Assembly (NCBI RefSeq): GCF_009799925.1
Contig: NZ_WELK01000001.1
Span: 372,001 to 436,000 of the forward strand
Length of the DNA: 64,000 bases
Source: Pseudomonas sp. R-28-1W-6
Lineage (GTDB): Bacteria > Pseudomonadota > Gammaproteobacteria > Pseudomonadales > Pseudomonadaceae
Direction of reading: 5' to 3'
In this document: positions 9,103 through 17,029 of the stretch, piece after piece
Layout of the letters: every line of letters starts with the position of its first letter
Numbering within the stretch: position 1 is the stretch's first letter
Notes under the pieces: generated by a model
Database searches by the model: none
Told to the model about the DNA's origin: nothing
The model's input: the letters and a program-made list of their open reading frames with translations, nothing else
Program-made: the position numbers and the translations under genes

Positions 9103-9795
9103 TCAGGGCAGGTAGATGCGGAACTCGCCGCCGCCCAGCGGGCCGCCGTTGCTGATGGCGATATGCCCGCACACGCCGTTGCGTTCGTGCAGGGCAGCGA
9201 TGCGTCCGGCGAAGTACAGGCCCAGACCGGTGCTGCCGGTGCTGTGGTTGAGGCTCAGCACGTAGTCGGACTGTTCGGCGAGCATGGCCGGCGGGTAGCC
9301 CTGGCCGTCGTCGCAGATCGACAGCACCAGCATCCCCGGCTCCTGCCAGGCGCGCACCAGCAGGGCGCTGCGCGCATAGCGGATGGAGTTGGTGATGATG
9401 TTGGCCACCACCGAGCCGAGCAGCTCCTGGTCGAAGAAGCCCAGCAGGTCGAACTCCGCGACCTCGCAACGGGCCTGGATATGGCGGCTCTGCAGCACCT
9501 CGTGGTGGCGCGCCAGCTGCGCCTCGATGAAGTCCTCCAGCTCATGGTAGGCCGGGCGCAGCGGCAGCTGGTTGACCCCCAGTTTGTACAGGCCGAGCAA
9601 CTGCACCAGCATGCCGTTGAGGCGGGCGAATTCGTACTCGATCACCCCTTGCGCGCTGCTGTGGGCCAGCTCCGCCGGCAGCTGTGCCTGCAACTGGCCG
9701 TGGGCCTGGACGAGCATGGCCAGGGAGTTCTTCATGTCGTGCACGGTGGAGGCGATCACCGTGGAAAAATCCAGGCCTTGCTGGGCGTCGCTCAT
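9103..9795 (-). CDS. Sensor histidine kinase without sensor domain
   Basis: 230 residues, cytoplasmic. The phospho-acceptor box is at the very N-terminus (STVHDMKNSLAML, His19), followed by a dimerisation helix pair and a HATPase_c domain with N box ANIITNSIRYA, G1 DDGQGYP and G2 GSTGLGLYFA. There is no transmembrane, PAS or HAMP segment, so it must receive its signal from a partner. Its ATG overlaps the stop of the response regulator gene by 4 bases (ATGA), implying translational coupling and a functional pair. Confidence 0.92.
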   Translation of the reverse strand: MSDAQQGLDFSTVIASTVHDMKNSLAMLVQAHGQLQAQLPAELAHSSAQGVIEYEFARLNGMLVQLLGLYKLGVNQLPLRPAYHELEDFIEAQLARHHEVLQSRHIQARCEVAEFDLLGFFDQELLGSVVANIITNSIRYARSALLVRAWQEPGMLVLSICDDGQGYPPAMLAEQSDYVLSLNHSTGSTGLGLYFAGRIAALHERNGVCGHIAISNGGPLGGGEFRIYLP

Positions 9796-11396
9796 TTTTC
9801 GAAGGCCCGCCGGCGCAGTTGCTGGTAGCGCTCGTAGCGCGGGTCACCGGGCGGAATCATGCTCACCGCATCCAGGCAGCGGCGGCACTCGTCGAGCAGG
9901 GCCGCCTCGGGCTTCTCGCCGGCCAGGCGCAGCAGCGACTGGGCGACGTTGAGGGCGATGCTGATGTTCTTCGGCTGCAGCGCCAGGCCGCGGCGAAACA
10001 GTTCCAGGGCATCGCCGAAGCGGCTCAGCTGATAGGCACGCACGCCCTGGCGGTTGAAGTCCACGGCTTCCTGGCTACCAGCGAGGATCTGCGGGTCGTC
10101 GGTCTGCCTGGCGACCTTCTGCATCACCGCCGGGTCGTCACCGTAGATTTCCACGCAGCTCTTCAGCAGGCCGTCGCTGGCCGCCGCCTGGCCCAGCTCG
10201 CGCAACTGGCCGGCGACCTGCAAGGCCGCATCGGCGGAGAAGAACTGCGGCAGCTCGGCCATGCGCGCCACGGCCTCCTCGGCCAGTTTGGCGGCGCGCG
10301 CCGGATCGCCGGACCTGGCCAGGCTGCTGGCCTGCATCAGGCTGGCGCGCACCTGCAGGGCCGGGTCCTCACCGTAGTATTTGTCCAGCTCGCCCATGGC
10401 CTGGCCGATCTCGGCCTGCACGCGCTTGTCCAGGCCCGCATCGCCGGCCTCGGCCAGCAGCGCCTGGGCCAGGCCCAGGTAGCTTTCCGGACTCTTGAAG
10501 CGCGAGTTACGGCCCTGCTCCATGGCCTGCCGATAGGCCTTGGTGGCGCTGCCGAAGTCCTGGTTGTCCTGCGCCAGCTGGCCCAGCTGCATCTGCCGGC
10601 GGATGGCCAGCGGCGACAGCTTCACCGCCTCCTCGAGCACCGCCTGGGCGCGCTGGCTCTCGCCCTGGGCCGCCAGCACCGCGGCCAGGCCGTCGTACAG
10701 CCCCGGCTGCATCGGGCAGGCCGGCAGCGCCCGCTCGTAGACTTCGCGGGCGCGGCCCAGCTCGCCGCGCGCCTGCAGCAGGCGGCCGAGGGCCAGGTAG
10801 GCCCAGGGCATGGCACGGTCGGCCAGCACGGTGTTGAGCAGCTTCTCCAGCTCGGCGTTGCGCCCCAGCTCGCGCAGGGCGCCGGCCTGGTAGCGCTGGC
10901 ACAGCGGCACGAAGCGCCGGTCCTGGCGGCTGAGGGCGTCGCAGGCGGCCAGCACGGCGGCCGGCTCGCCCTTGTCCAGCGCCTGCAGGATCGGCTTGAG
11001 CGCGGCCTTGCGCTCCACCAGCTTGTCCAGGCGCTGAACCAGGCTGGCGCGGTTGAACGGCTTGGTCAGGTAGGCGTCCGGCTCGTGCTCCAGGGCGCTG
11101 AGGACCATGGCCTGGCTGCTCTCGGCGGTGACCATGACGAAGATGCACTGATGGCTGATCAGCTTGCCGACCAGCAGCTCCTCGAGCACCTGCTGGCCAT
11201 TCTTGCCGGCGCCCAGGTTGTAGTCGTGCAGGATGATGTCGTAGCGCTTCTGCCGGCACAGGGCCAGGGCCTCTTCGCCGCGGTCGGCGGTGTCCACGTC
11301 GCGGGCGCCGAGGTCGCGCAGCATGGCCTTGACCGAACTGCGGAAATCGGAAAAGTCGTCGACGATCAGAAAGCGCGTGGTGCTGTAATCCGCCAT
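9792..11396 (-). CDS. Response regulator receiver fused to TPR repeats
   Basis: 534 residues. The receiver domain spans about 1-125: acidic pair Asp13-Asp14 in LIVDDF, phospho-acceptor Asp58 in LHDYNLG, Thr in MVTAES and Lys in YLTKPF. The remaining ~400 residues are helical repeats of TPR type (for example MPWAYLALGRLLQARGELG). There is no DNA-binding output domain, so the output is probably a protein-protein interaction. ATG 11396 has AAGGA upstream. It is the first gene of a two-gene unit with the minimal histidine kinase. Confidence 0.92.
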   Translation of the reverse strand: MADYSTTRFLIVDDFSDFRSSVKAMLRDLGARDVDTADRGEEALALCRQKRYDIILHDYNLGAGKNGQQVLEELLVGKLISHQCIFVMVTAESSQAMVLSALEHEPDAYLTKPFNRASLVQRLDKLVERKAALKPILQALDKGEPAAVLAACDALSRQDRRFVPLCQRYQAGALRELGRNAELEKLLNTVLADRAMPWAYLALGRLLQARGELGRAREVYERALPACPMQPGLYDGLAAVLAAQGESQRAQAVLEEAVKLSPLAIRRQMQLGQLAQDNQDFGSATKAYRQAMEQGRNSRFKSPESYLGLAQALLAEAGDAGLDKRVQAEIGQAMGELDKYYGEDPALQVRASLMQASSLARSGDPARAAKLAEEAVARMAELPQFFSADAALQVAGQLRELGQAAASDGLLKSCVEIYGDDPAVMQKVARQTDDPQILAGSQEAVDFNRQGVRAYQLSRFGDALELFRRGLALQPKNISIALNVAQSLLRLAGEKPEAALLDECRRCLDAVSMIPPGDPRYERYQQLRRRAFEK

Positions 11397-11453
11397 CGGC
11401 TGGATCCTTGTACGGCCGCAAAAGTCACTGCAGTGTAAGGCATGAACCGCCCC

Positions 11454-12116
11454 TCAACGCGCCGTCCCCTCGCCCTGCTCCAGCTCCAGCAGGTTGAGGA
11501 GGAAGCGCGCGAAGTAGATCAGGTCCTGTTCCATGGCCTGGCGCGCGGCCTTGGCGTCGCCGGCCTCGATGGCGGCGAAGGCCTCCTCGTGGAAGTCGTT
11601 GAGGCGCAGCGACAGGTCGGCGCCGGTGAACAGGCGGTTGAAGAACGGGCCGATCTGCAGCCACAGCGACTCGATCGAGCGCAGCAGCACCGGATTGCCG
11701 CAGGCGCCGTACAGGCACAGGTGGAACTGGCTGTTGGCATCCAGGTAGGCCTGCACCTGGCGCTGCTCGATGGCCTGGTCCATGCGCGCCACGCAGTCGC
11801 GCAGCTCGGCCAGGTCGGCCGGGGTCAGGCGCGGCGCAGCCAGCTCCACGGCCAGGCCTTCCAGGCCCAGGCGCACCTGGAAGATGTCCTGGTAGCGCTG
11901 GCGGGTCATCGGCGGCACCCGCACCGAGCGCTGGGGCTCGCCTTCCAGCGCGCCCTCGGCGACCAGGCGCTGCAGGGCGGCGCGCACCGGCATCGGGCTG
12001 GTGCCCCACTCGGCGGCCAGGTCGCGGATCTTCAGCCGCTCGCCGGGCTGGAAGCGCCCGGCCAGCAGGCCTTCACGAATGCGATGGTAGAGCTGGTCCT
12101 GCAGATTGTCGGCCAT
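11454..12116 (-). CDS. GntR-family regulator, FCD (FadR-like) subfamily
   Basis: 220 residues. Winged HTH at residues ~5-70 (QLYHRIREGLLAGRF, LKIRDLAAEWGTSPMPVRAAL) and an all-helical FCD ligand domain (DLAELRDCVARMD, NSQFHLCLYGACGNP, DFHEEAFAAIEAGDAKAA) with His residues in the metal/ligand positions usual for the group. It lies in the same direction as, and downstream of, the SDR gene starting at 13034. By context it controls the amine catabolism genes at 12264-16935, probably through the two TGTGATCACA sites. An 18-codon leader frame ends 6 bases before its start. Confidence 0.93.
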   Translation of the reverse strand: MADNLQDQLYHRIREGLLAGRFQPGERLKIRDLAAEWGTSPMPVRAALQRLVAEGALEGEPQRSVRVPPMTRQRYQDIFQVRLGLEGLAVELAAPRLTPADLAELRDCVARMDQAIEQRQVQAYLDANSQFHLCLYGACGNPVLLRSIESLWLQIGPFFNRLFTGADLSLRLNDFHEEAFAAIEAGDAKAARQAMEQDLIYFARFLLNLLELEQGEGTAR

Positions 12117-12122
12117 GGTCCG

Positions 12123-12179
12123 TCACCCACGGGCCGGTGGCGCGGGCAGTTGGGCGAGGGTCAGCGAGCAGTTGCGCAT
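12123..12179 (-). CDS. Possible 18-residue leader peptide upstream of the GntR gene
   Basis: A short frame beginning ATG at 12179 with AAGGA 7 bases upstream, a better ribosome site than that of the GntR gene itself. It encodes MRNCSLTLAQLPAPPARG and stops at TGA 6 bases before the GntR ATG, so translation could couple to the regulator. The C-terminal Pro-rich stretch might slow ribosomes. It could also be a relic of an older N-terminus of the regulator in another frame. Only conservation would tell. Confidence 0.3.
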   Translation of the reverse strand: MRNCSLTLAQLPAPPARG

Positions 12180-12204
12180 GGTGATGTCCTTGTTGGGTTT
12201 GGGC

Positions 12205-12267
12205 GTAGGGTGCGCCGTGCACACCGTGACTCGATTCGGGCTGGCTGGTGCGCGCGGCGCACCCTAC
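12205..12267. repeat. 63 bp palindromic element, copy 4, supplying the SDR stop codon
   Basis: GTAGGGTGCGCC...GGCGCACCCTAC. The terminal CTA at 12264-12266 is the TAG stop (on the minus strand) of the SDR gene, so the element overlaps the coding end by four bases. Confidence 0.85.
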
Positions 12268-13034
12268 GGGGCCTTGTTCTCGATCAGGCAGTTGCCGCCA
12301 TCGACGACTAGCACTTCGCCGGTGATATAGCTGGCCTCGCGCGATGCCAGGAAGGCCACCGCCGCCGCCACTTCCTCCGGGCGCCCGGCGCGGCCGATCG
12401 GGGTATAGGTGCCGGCATGCCGCTCCTCCTCGGTGCTTGAGCCGGTGGCGATCCAGCCCGGCGCCACGCTGTTGACCGTGATGCCCTGCTTGCCGACCTC
12501 CAGAGCCAGGCTCATGTTCATCCCCAGCATTGCCGCCTTGGCCGCGCTGTAGGCCGACTCGCCGGGGTTGCTGCCGCGGGTGCCGGTGGTCGAGCTGATG
12601 TGCACGATGCGCCCGTAGCCACGGGCCTTCATCCCCGGCAACACGCTGCGGGTGAGCAGGAAGGCGCTGGTCAGGTTGCGTGCGATGGACAGGTTCCAGG
12701 TCGCCAGCTCCATGTCCGCCACGTCGGCGAACGGCTCCGGGCTGCCGACCATGGCCATCCCGGCATTGTTCACCAGAATGTCGATATGGCCGAACTGACC
12801 ATGGGCCCACTCGGCCAGCGCCTTGACCTGCGCTTCGTCGGTGAGGTCGGCGGCCATGGCGCGAGCGTCTATACCTTCAGCCTGCAGCTCGGCGGCGCGC
12901 TGCTGGATGCGCGCGCTGCTGGCGGTGAGCAGCACCCGCACGCCCTGCTGGCCCAGACGGCGGGCGATGGCCATGCCGATGCCGCTGTCGCTGCCGGCCC
13001 CGCTGACCAGGGCCACTTGCTGTGTATTGTCCAT
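12264..13034 (-). CDS. Short-chain dehydrogenase/reductase (SDR)
   Basis: 256 residues, classical SDR. Nucleotide-binding loop SGAGSDSGIG near the N-terminus, NNAGMAMVG, catalytic Ser in HISSTTG and YSAAK, and the C-terminal ITGEVLVVDGGNCLIENK. ATG 13034 is chosen because AGGTGGAG lies just upstream; the in-frame GTG at 13046 falls inside that site. It is divergent from the aminotransferase gene and upstream of the GntR gene. The stop codon is within a 63 bp palindromic element, so the last residues may have been reshaped by it. Arrangement and neighbours resemble P. aeruginosa PA5521-PA5525 (from memory). Confidence 0.93.
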   Translation of the reverse strand: MDNTQQVALVSGAGSDSGIGMAIARRLGQQGVRVLLTASSARIQQRAAELQAEGIDARAMAADLTDEAQVKALAEWAHGQFGHIDILVNNAGMAMVGSPEPFADVADMELATWNLSIARNLTSAFLLTRSVLPGMKARGYGRIVHISSTTGTRGSNPGESAYSAAKAAMLGMNMSLALEVGKQGITVNSVAPGWIATGSSTEEERHAGTYTPIGRAGRPEEVAAAVAFLASREASYITGEVLVVDGGNCLIENKAP

Positions 13035-13047
13035 TTCCAGCTCCACC

Positions 13048-13057
13048 TGTGATCACA
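13048..13057. promoter_or_regulatory. GntR-type operator, SDR-proximal site
   Basis: Perfect palindrome TGTGATCACA, 14 bases upstream of the SDR ATG, with flanking AAAT on one side. FCD-type GntR regulators bind short palindromes of this kind. The second site is centred 62 bp away. Confidence 0.65.
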
Positions 13058-13107
13058 AATTTTGCCAAATCTAGCGCAATACCGCTTATAAGACACCTAT
13101 TGACTTA

Positions 13108-13121
13108 TTTGTGATCACAAA
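13108..13121. promoter_or_regulatory. GntR-type operator, aminotransferase-proximal site
   Basis: Perfect 14 bp palindrome TTTGTGATCACAAA, 36 bases before the aminotransferase ATG. It directly follows a TTGACT word (13100-13105) that could be a -35 element. The spacing to the other site is about six helical turns, which would suit a loop or cooperative binding. Confidence 0.65.
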
Positions 13122-13156
13122 CAACCATGTGCAGAAATTCGAACGAGGTGTTCAAC

Positions 13157-14548
13157 ATGACTGCCAGTGGCATCAGCCCAGCCGCCGTAGCAACTTTCGC
13201 CAGCCGCGAGCGCCAGCGCTTCATCGAGCGCAACCCCAAGTCCGTGGCCCTGGCCGAACGCGCGCGCCACTCCCTGTACGGCGGCGTGCCGATGCACTGG
13301 ATGGCCGACTGGTCGACCCCGGTGCCGCTGTTCGTCGAGCGGGCCAAGGGCGCGCGCTTCTATGACGTCGACGGCCACGAGTACATCGACTTCTGCCTGG
13401 GCGACACCGGCACCATGTTCGGCCACTCGCCGGACCCGATCGCCAAGGCCATCGCCGAGCAGGGCAACAACGGCCTGACCACCATGCTGCCGGGCGAGGA
13501 CGCGGTGGTCTGCGGCGAGCTGCTGGCCGCGCGCTTCGGCCTGCCGTTCTGGCAGGTCACCGCCACCGCCACCGACTCCAACCGCTACGTGCTGCGCTGG
13601 GCCCGCGCCATCACCCAGCGCAAGACCCTGCTGGTGTTCGACGGCTGCTACCACGGCACCGTGGATGACGTGATGGTGCGCTGCATCGACGGCGAGACCG
13701 TGCCGCGCTCCGGCCTGGTCGGCCAGGCCTACGACCTGACCCAGTACAGCCGCTCGATCCCGTTCAACGATGTCGCCGCCCTGGAAGCCGCGCTGGCTAA
13801 AGGCGATGTCTGCGCCCTGCTGTGCGAGCCGGCGATGACCAATATCGGCATGGTCCTGCCCGAGCCGGGCTTCATGCAGCAGTGCCGCGAGCTGACCCGT
13901 AAATACGGCGCGCTGCTGATCATCGACGAGACCCACACCATCTCCACCGACATGGGTGGCTGCACCAAGCTGTGGAACCTCGACCCGGACTTCTTCGTGG
14001 TCGGCAAGCCGATCGCCGGCGGCGTGCCGTGCGGCATCTTCGGCTGCAGTGCGGCGATGGCCGAGGCCATGACCGCCGCGCGCAAACGCGCCAGCGAGGG
14101 CAGCCACGGCCACGGTCACAGTGGCATGGGCACCACATTGTCGGCCAACGCCCTGGCCATGCACTGCATGCGCGCCAACTTGGAACAGGTGATGACCCAG
14201 GCGGCCTATGACCACATGCTGCCGCTGGCCAAGCGCCTGGCCGATGGTTTCCGCAGCCTGATTGGCAAGCACGACCTGAAGTGGTCGGTGACCGAGCTGG
14301 GTGCGCGCAGCGAGTTCCAGTTCTGCCCGGTCTCGCCCAAGACCGGCGCCGAGGCCGAGGCGGCGTTCCACGACGAACTGCAGATGGCCCTGCACCTGTA
14401 CCTGATCAACCGCGGCATCCTGATCACCCCGTTCCACAACATGACCCTGTGCTGCCCGAGCACCACGGCGCAGGATGTGGACAAACTGATCGGCATGCTG
14501 GATACGGCCCTGACCGAGCTGCTGGCCATCCCCGGCGCCCGCGAGTAA
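13157..14548 (+). CDS. Class III PLP aminotransferase (glutamate-1-semialdehyde-like)
   Basis: 463 residues, full length for class III transaminases. Visible are the cofactor-site region VFDGCYHGTVDD, the Asp of LLIIDETHT, and the Schiff-base Lys in FVVGKPIAGGVPCG. Relatives act on amino acids, amines or semialdehydes. ATG 13157 (GAGG 8 bases upstream) is preferred over ATG 13127. Head of the operon aminotransferase - GS-like ligase - SDR. The substrate is unknown; by context it transaminates an intermediate of amine breakdown. Confidence 0.92.
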   Translation: MTASGISPAAVATFASRERQRFIERNPKSVALAERARHSLYGGVPMHWMADWSTPVPLFVERAKGARFYDVDGHEYIDFCLGDTGTMFGHSPDPIAKAIAEQGNNGLTTMLPGEDAVVCGELLAARFGLPFWQVTATATDSNRYVLRWARAITQRKTLLVFDGCYHGTVDDVMVRCIDGETVPRSGLVGQAYDLTQYSRSIPFNDVAALEAALAKGDVCALLCEPAMTNIGMVLPEPGFMQQCRELTRKYGALLIIDETHTISTDMGGCTKLWNLDPDFFVVGKPIAGGVPCGIFGCSAAMAEAMTAARKRASEGSHGHGHSGMGTTLSANALAMHCMRANLEQVMTQAAYDHMLPLAKRLADGFRSLIGKHDLKWSVTELGARSEFQFCPVSPKTGAEAEAAFHDELQMALHLYLINRGILITPFHNMTLCCPSTTAQDVDKLIGMLDTALTELLAIPGARE

Positions 14549-14561
14549 GGCCCGCTATTTC

Positions 14562-14666
14562 GTAGGGTGGATCGGAGCGCGTAGCTGACGCTCTGTTCAT
14601 CCACCAACAGGCCACACCGGCAACCGACCCACCCCTGGTGGATGGATAAAACGCCATCCACCCTAC
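14562..14666. repeat. GTAGGGTGGAT palindromic element inside the operon
   Basis: 105 bp segment beginning GTAGGGTGGAT and ending ATCCACCCTAC, with internal ATCCACC / GGTGGAT words that can pair. It lies between the aminotransferase and GS-like genes and begins with the same GTAGGGTG as the 63 bp elements, so it may be a relative. It may shape mRNA processing between the two genes. Confidence 0.75.
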
Positions 14667-14705
14667 GCCCCGGTGCACAACGTGCACCCCAGGTGAGAGA
14701 CGACC

Positions 14706-16073
14706 ATGCAATTCGCCAATCCCCAGGAAGCCCGCGACTTCCTCGCCCAGCATCCCGAAGTACGCAGCATCGAGCTGATGCTGATCGACGCCAACGGCAT
14801 CCCGCGCGGCAAGCTGCTGCACCGCGACGAGCTGCTGGCCATCTATGAGAACGGCCGGCCGCTGCCCAGCTCGATCCTGGCGCTGACCATCCAGGGCGAG
14901 GACGTGGAAGAAAGCGGCCTGGTCTGGGAAGTCGCCGACGCCGACTGCTGGACCTACCCGCTGCCCGGCAGCCTGACCCTGCAACCCTGGCGCGCGGTGC
15001 CCACCGGCCAGCTGCAGGTGAGCATGCACCCGACCCAGGGCCTGCCGGCTGCCCCGGCCGATCCCCGCCACGTACTGGTACGCGCCATCGACCGGCTCAA
15101 GGCCGACGGCTACCACCCGGTGATGGCGGTGGAGCTGGAGTTCTACCTACTGGACAAGACCCGCGACGCCAACGGCCGCCCGCAACCGGCGCTGCAGGCC
15201 AACGGCGTGCGCCCGCAGGCACCTCAGGTGTATGGCGTGTACGAGCTGGAGCAGCTGCAGCCGTTCCTCGACGACCTCTACGCCGCCTGCGAAGTGCAGG
15301 GCCTGCCGGTGCGCACGGCGATCTCCGAATACGCCCCGGGCCAGGTCGAGCTGACCCTGGAGCACCGCTTCGACGCGCTACAGGCGATCGACGAAGGCGT
15401 GCGCTACAAGCGCCTGGTCAAGGGCGTGGCCAACAAGCACGGGCTGCAGGCCTGTTTCATGGCCAAGCCGTTCGGCGACCTGGCCGGCAGCGGCCTGCAT
15501 ATGCACGTGAGTTTGGCGGATAAAGACGGCAACAACCTGATGGCCAGCGAAGACCCGCATGGCACGCCGCTGCTCAAGCACGCCATCGGCGGGATGATGG
15601 CCACGCTGAACGATGCCCTGGCGATCTTCTGCCCCAACGCCAACTCGTTCCGCCGCTTCCAGGCCAACAGCTATGCGCCGCTGGCCAAGAGCTGGGGGGT
15701 GAACAACCGCACCGTATCGTTCCGCGTGCCGGGCGGCCCGGCCAACAGCCGGCATGTCGAGCACCGCATCTGCGGCGCCGACGCCAACCCCTACCTGGCG
15801 GCGGCGGCGATCCTCTCCGGTATCCACCACGGCATCCAGCAGCAGATCGACCCGGGCGAGGCCATCGTCGGCAACGGCTACGAGCAGGCCCGCGAGACCC
15901 TGCCCACCGACTGGCTGACCGCCCTGCGCGCCCTGGAAAACTCCAGCTGGGCCAAGGAGGCGCTGGGCGAGGAGTTCCTCAAGGTGTTCCTGGCGATCAA
16001 ATGGAACGAGTTCCGCCAGTTCATGGGCGAAGTCGGCGAGCAGGACTGGCGCTGGTACCTGACCCACGCCTGA
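14706..16073 (+). CDS. Glutamine synthetase-family ligase (gamma-glutamylamine synthetase type)
   Basis: 455 residues. Beta-grasp N-domain (VRSIELMLIDANGIPRGK) and catalytic domain with metal-binding MAVELEFYLLD, EYAPGQVELTLEH, GSGLHMHVSL (His of the ATP/Glu site), NSFRRF and RVPG...HRICGADANPYLAAAA. The usual adenylylation Tyr loop of GlnA-I is absent. The sequence is closer to PuuA-like enzymes that join glutamate to an amine than to housekeeping GlnA. With the aminotransferase and two SDRs, it suggests a gamma-glutamylation catabolic route. ATG 14706 has a modest AGGTGAGAG site upstream. Confidence 0.9.
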   Translation: MQFANPQEARDFLAQHPEVRSIELMLIDANGIPRGKLLHRDELLAIYENGRPLPSSILALTIQGEDVEESGLVWEVADADCWTYPLPGSLTLQPWRAVPTGQLQVSMHPTQGLPAAPADPRHVLVRAIDRLKADGYHPVMAVELEFYLLDKTRDANGRPQPALQANGVRPQAPQVYGVYELEQLQPFLDDLYAACEVQGLPVRTAISEYAPGQVELTLEHRFDALQAIDEGVRYKRLVKGVANKHGLQACFMAKPFGDLAGSGLHMHVSLADKDGNNLMASEDPHGTPLLKHAIGGMMATLNDALAIFCPNANSFRRFQANSYAPLAKSWGVNNRTVSFRVPGGPANSRHVEHRICGADANPYLAAAAILSGIHHGIQQQIDPGEAIVGNGYEQARETLPTDWLTALRALENSSWAKEALGEEFLKVFLAIKWNEFRQFMGEVGEQDWRWYLTHA

Positions 16074-16076
16074 CCC

Positions 16077-16140
16077 CTAGGGTGCGCCGCGCGCACCGGG
16101 CTGCCTACGCGGGGCTTGTGGTGTGCGCGGCGCCCTCTAC
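16077..16140. repeat. Degenerate 64 bp palindromic element, copy 5
   Basis: CTAGGGTGCGCC...GGCGCCCTCTAC. Same family as copies 1-4 but with a changed first base and a damaged right arm. It lies between the GS-like gene and the second SDR gene. Confidence 0.75.
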
Positions 16141-16176
16141 GCCAAGCACGATTCTTTTTGCATACGGAGCCTCGCC

Positions 16177-16935
16177 ATGCCGCAACCCGTCGTACTGATC
16201 ACCGGCGCCGCCGGTGGCCTCGGCCGCGCCCTGGCGCAGCGTTTCCACCAGGGCAACTGGCGGGTGGTGGTCACCGACCAGAACGCCGCCGGCCTGGCCC
16301 AGCTCGGCCACGAGATGCCCCTGGCCGGTTCGATTGCGGCCGACCTGCGCAGCGCCGCCGCCTGCCGCGATGTGATCGAACGCACCCTCGGTCGCGTCGG
16401 CCGCCTGGACGCCCTGGTGAATGCCGCCGGGGTGTGGCGCGAAGGGCCGGTGGAGGCATTCAGCGAAGAGGATTTCGACCTGCTCATGGCGGTCAACCTC
16501 AAGGCCCCCTTCTTCCTCTGTTCGGCGGCCATTCCCCATCTCAAGGAAAGCCGCGGCGCCATCGTCAATATCTCCAGCGATGCCGGGCGCCAGGGCAACC
16601 AGAATGCCGCGGCCTACTGCGCCAGCAAGGGCGGCCTGACCCTGCTGGGCAAGACCCTGGCGCTGGACCTGGCGCCCTTCGGCGTGCGCTGCAACACGGT
16701 GTCGCCGGGCGATATCGACACGCCGATGCTGGCCTTCCAGGCCGAGCACTACGGCAACGGCGACCCGCTGGGCTACTACCGCAGCCTGCTGGCCAAGTAC
16801 CCCCAGGGCGACAAGGCCCGCTTCGTCCAGCCCAGCGAGGTGGCCGAGCTGGTGTACTTCCTCTGCCAGCCCGCGGCGGCCGCCATCACCGGCGCCGACC
16901 TGGCCATCGACCTGGGTCTGTCGGCCGGCAAGTAA
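16177..16935 (+). CDS. Short-chain dehydrogenase/reductase (SDR), second of the cluster
   Basis: 252 residues. TGAAGGLGRAL nucleotide loop, NAAGVWREG, NISSDAGRQG, catalytic YCASK and C-terminal ITGADLAIDLGLSAGK. ATG 16177 has GGAG 7 bases upstream; the in-frame start 54 bases earlier reads through the repeat. Last gene of the aminotransferase operon. It probably oxidises an alcohol or aldehyde intermediate of the pathway. Confidence 0.92.
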   Translation: MPQPVVLITGAAGGLGRALAQRFHQGNWRVVVTDQNAAGLAQLGHEMPLAGSIAADLRSAAACRDVIERTLGRVGRLDALVNAAGVWREGPVEAFSEEDFDLLMAVNLKAPFFLCSAAIPHLKESRGAIVNISSDAGRQGNQNAAAYCASKGGLTLLGKTLALDLAPFGVRCNTVSPGDIDTPMLAFQAEHYGNGDPLGYYRSLLAKYPQGDKARFVQPSEVAELVYFLCQPAAAAITGADLAIDLGLSAGK

Positions 16936-16957
16936 ACGCCAGTCATGGCAGCCGCTT

Positions 16958-17029
16958 GTGTCGGAGCGGATCTATCCGCGATCGGGTCCGGCGCTGCGGT
17001 GGCTTCATCGCGGATAAATCCGCTCCCAC
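16958..17029. repeat. REP palindrome pair
   Basis: Inverted arms of the GGAGCGGATCTATCCGCGAT / ATCGCGGATAAATCCGCTCC type. Related to the REP pair at 2888 but with AT in place of GC in the tip. It ends the SDR operon and overlaps the 3' end of the small minus-strand frame at 17005. Confidence 0.85.
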
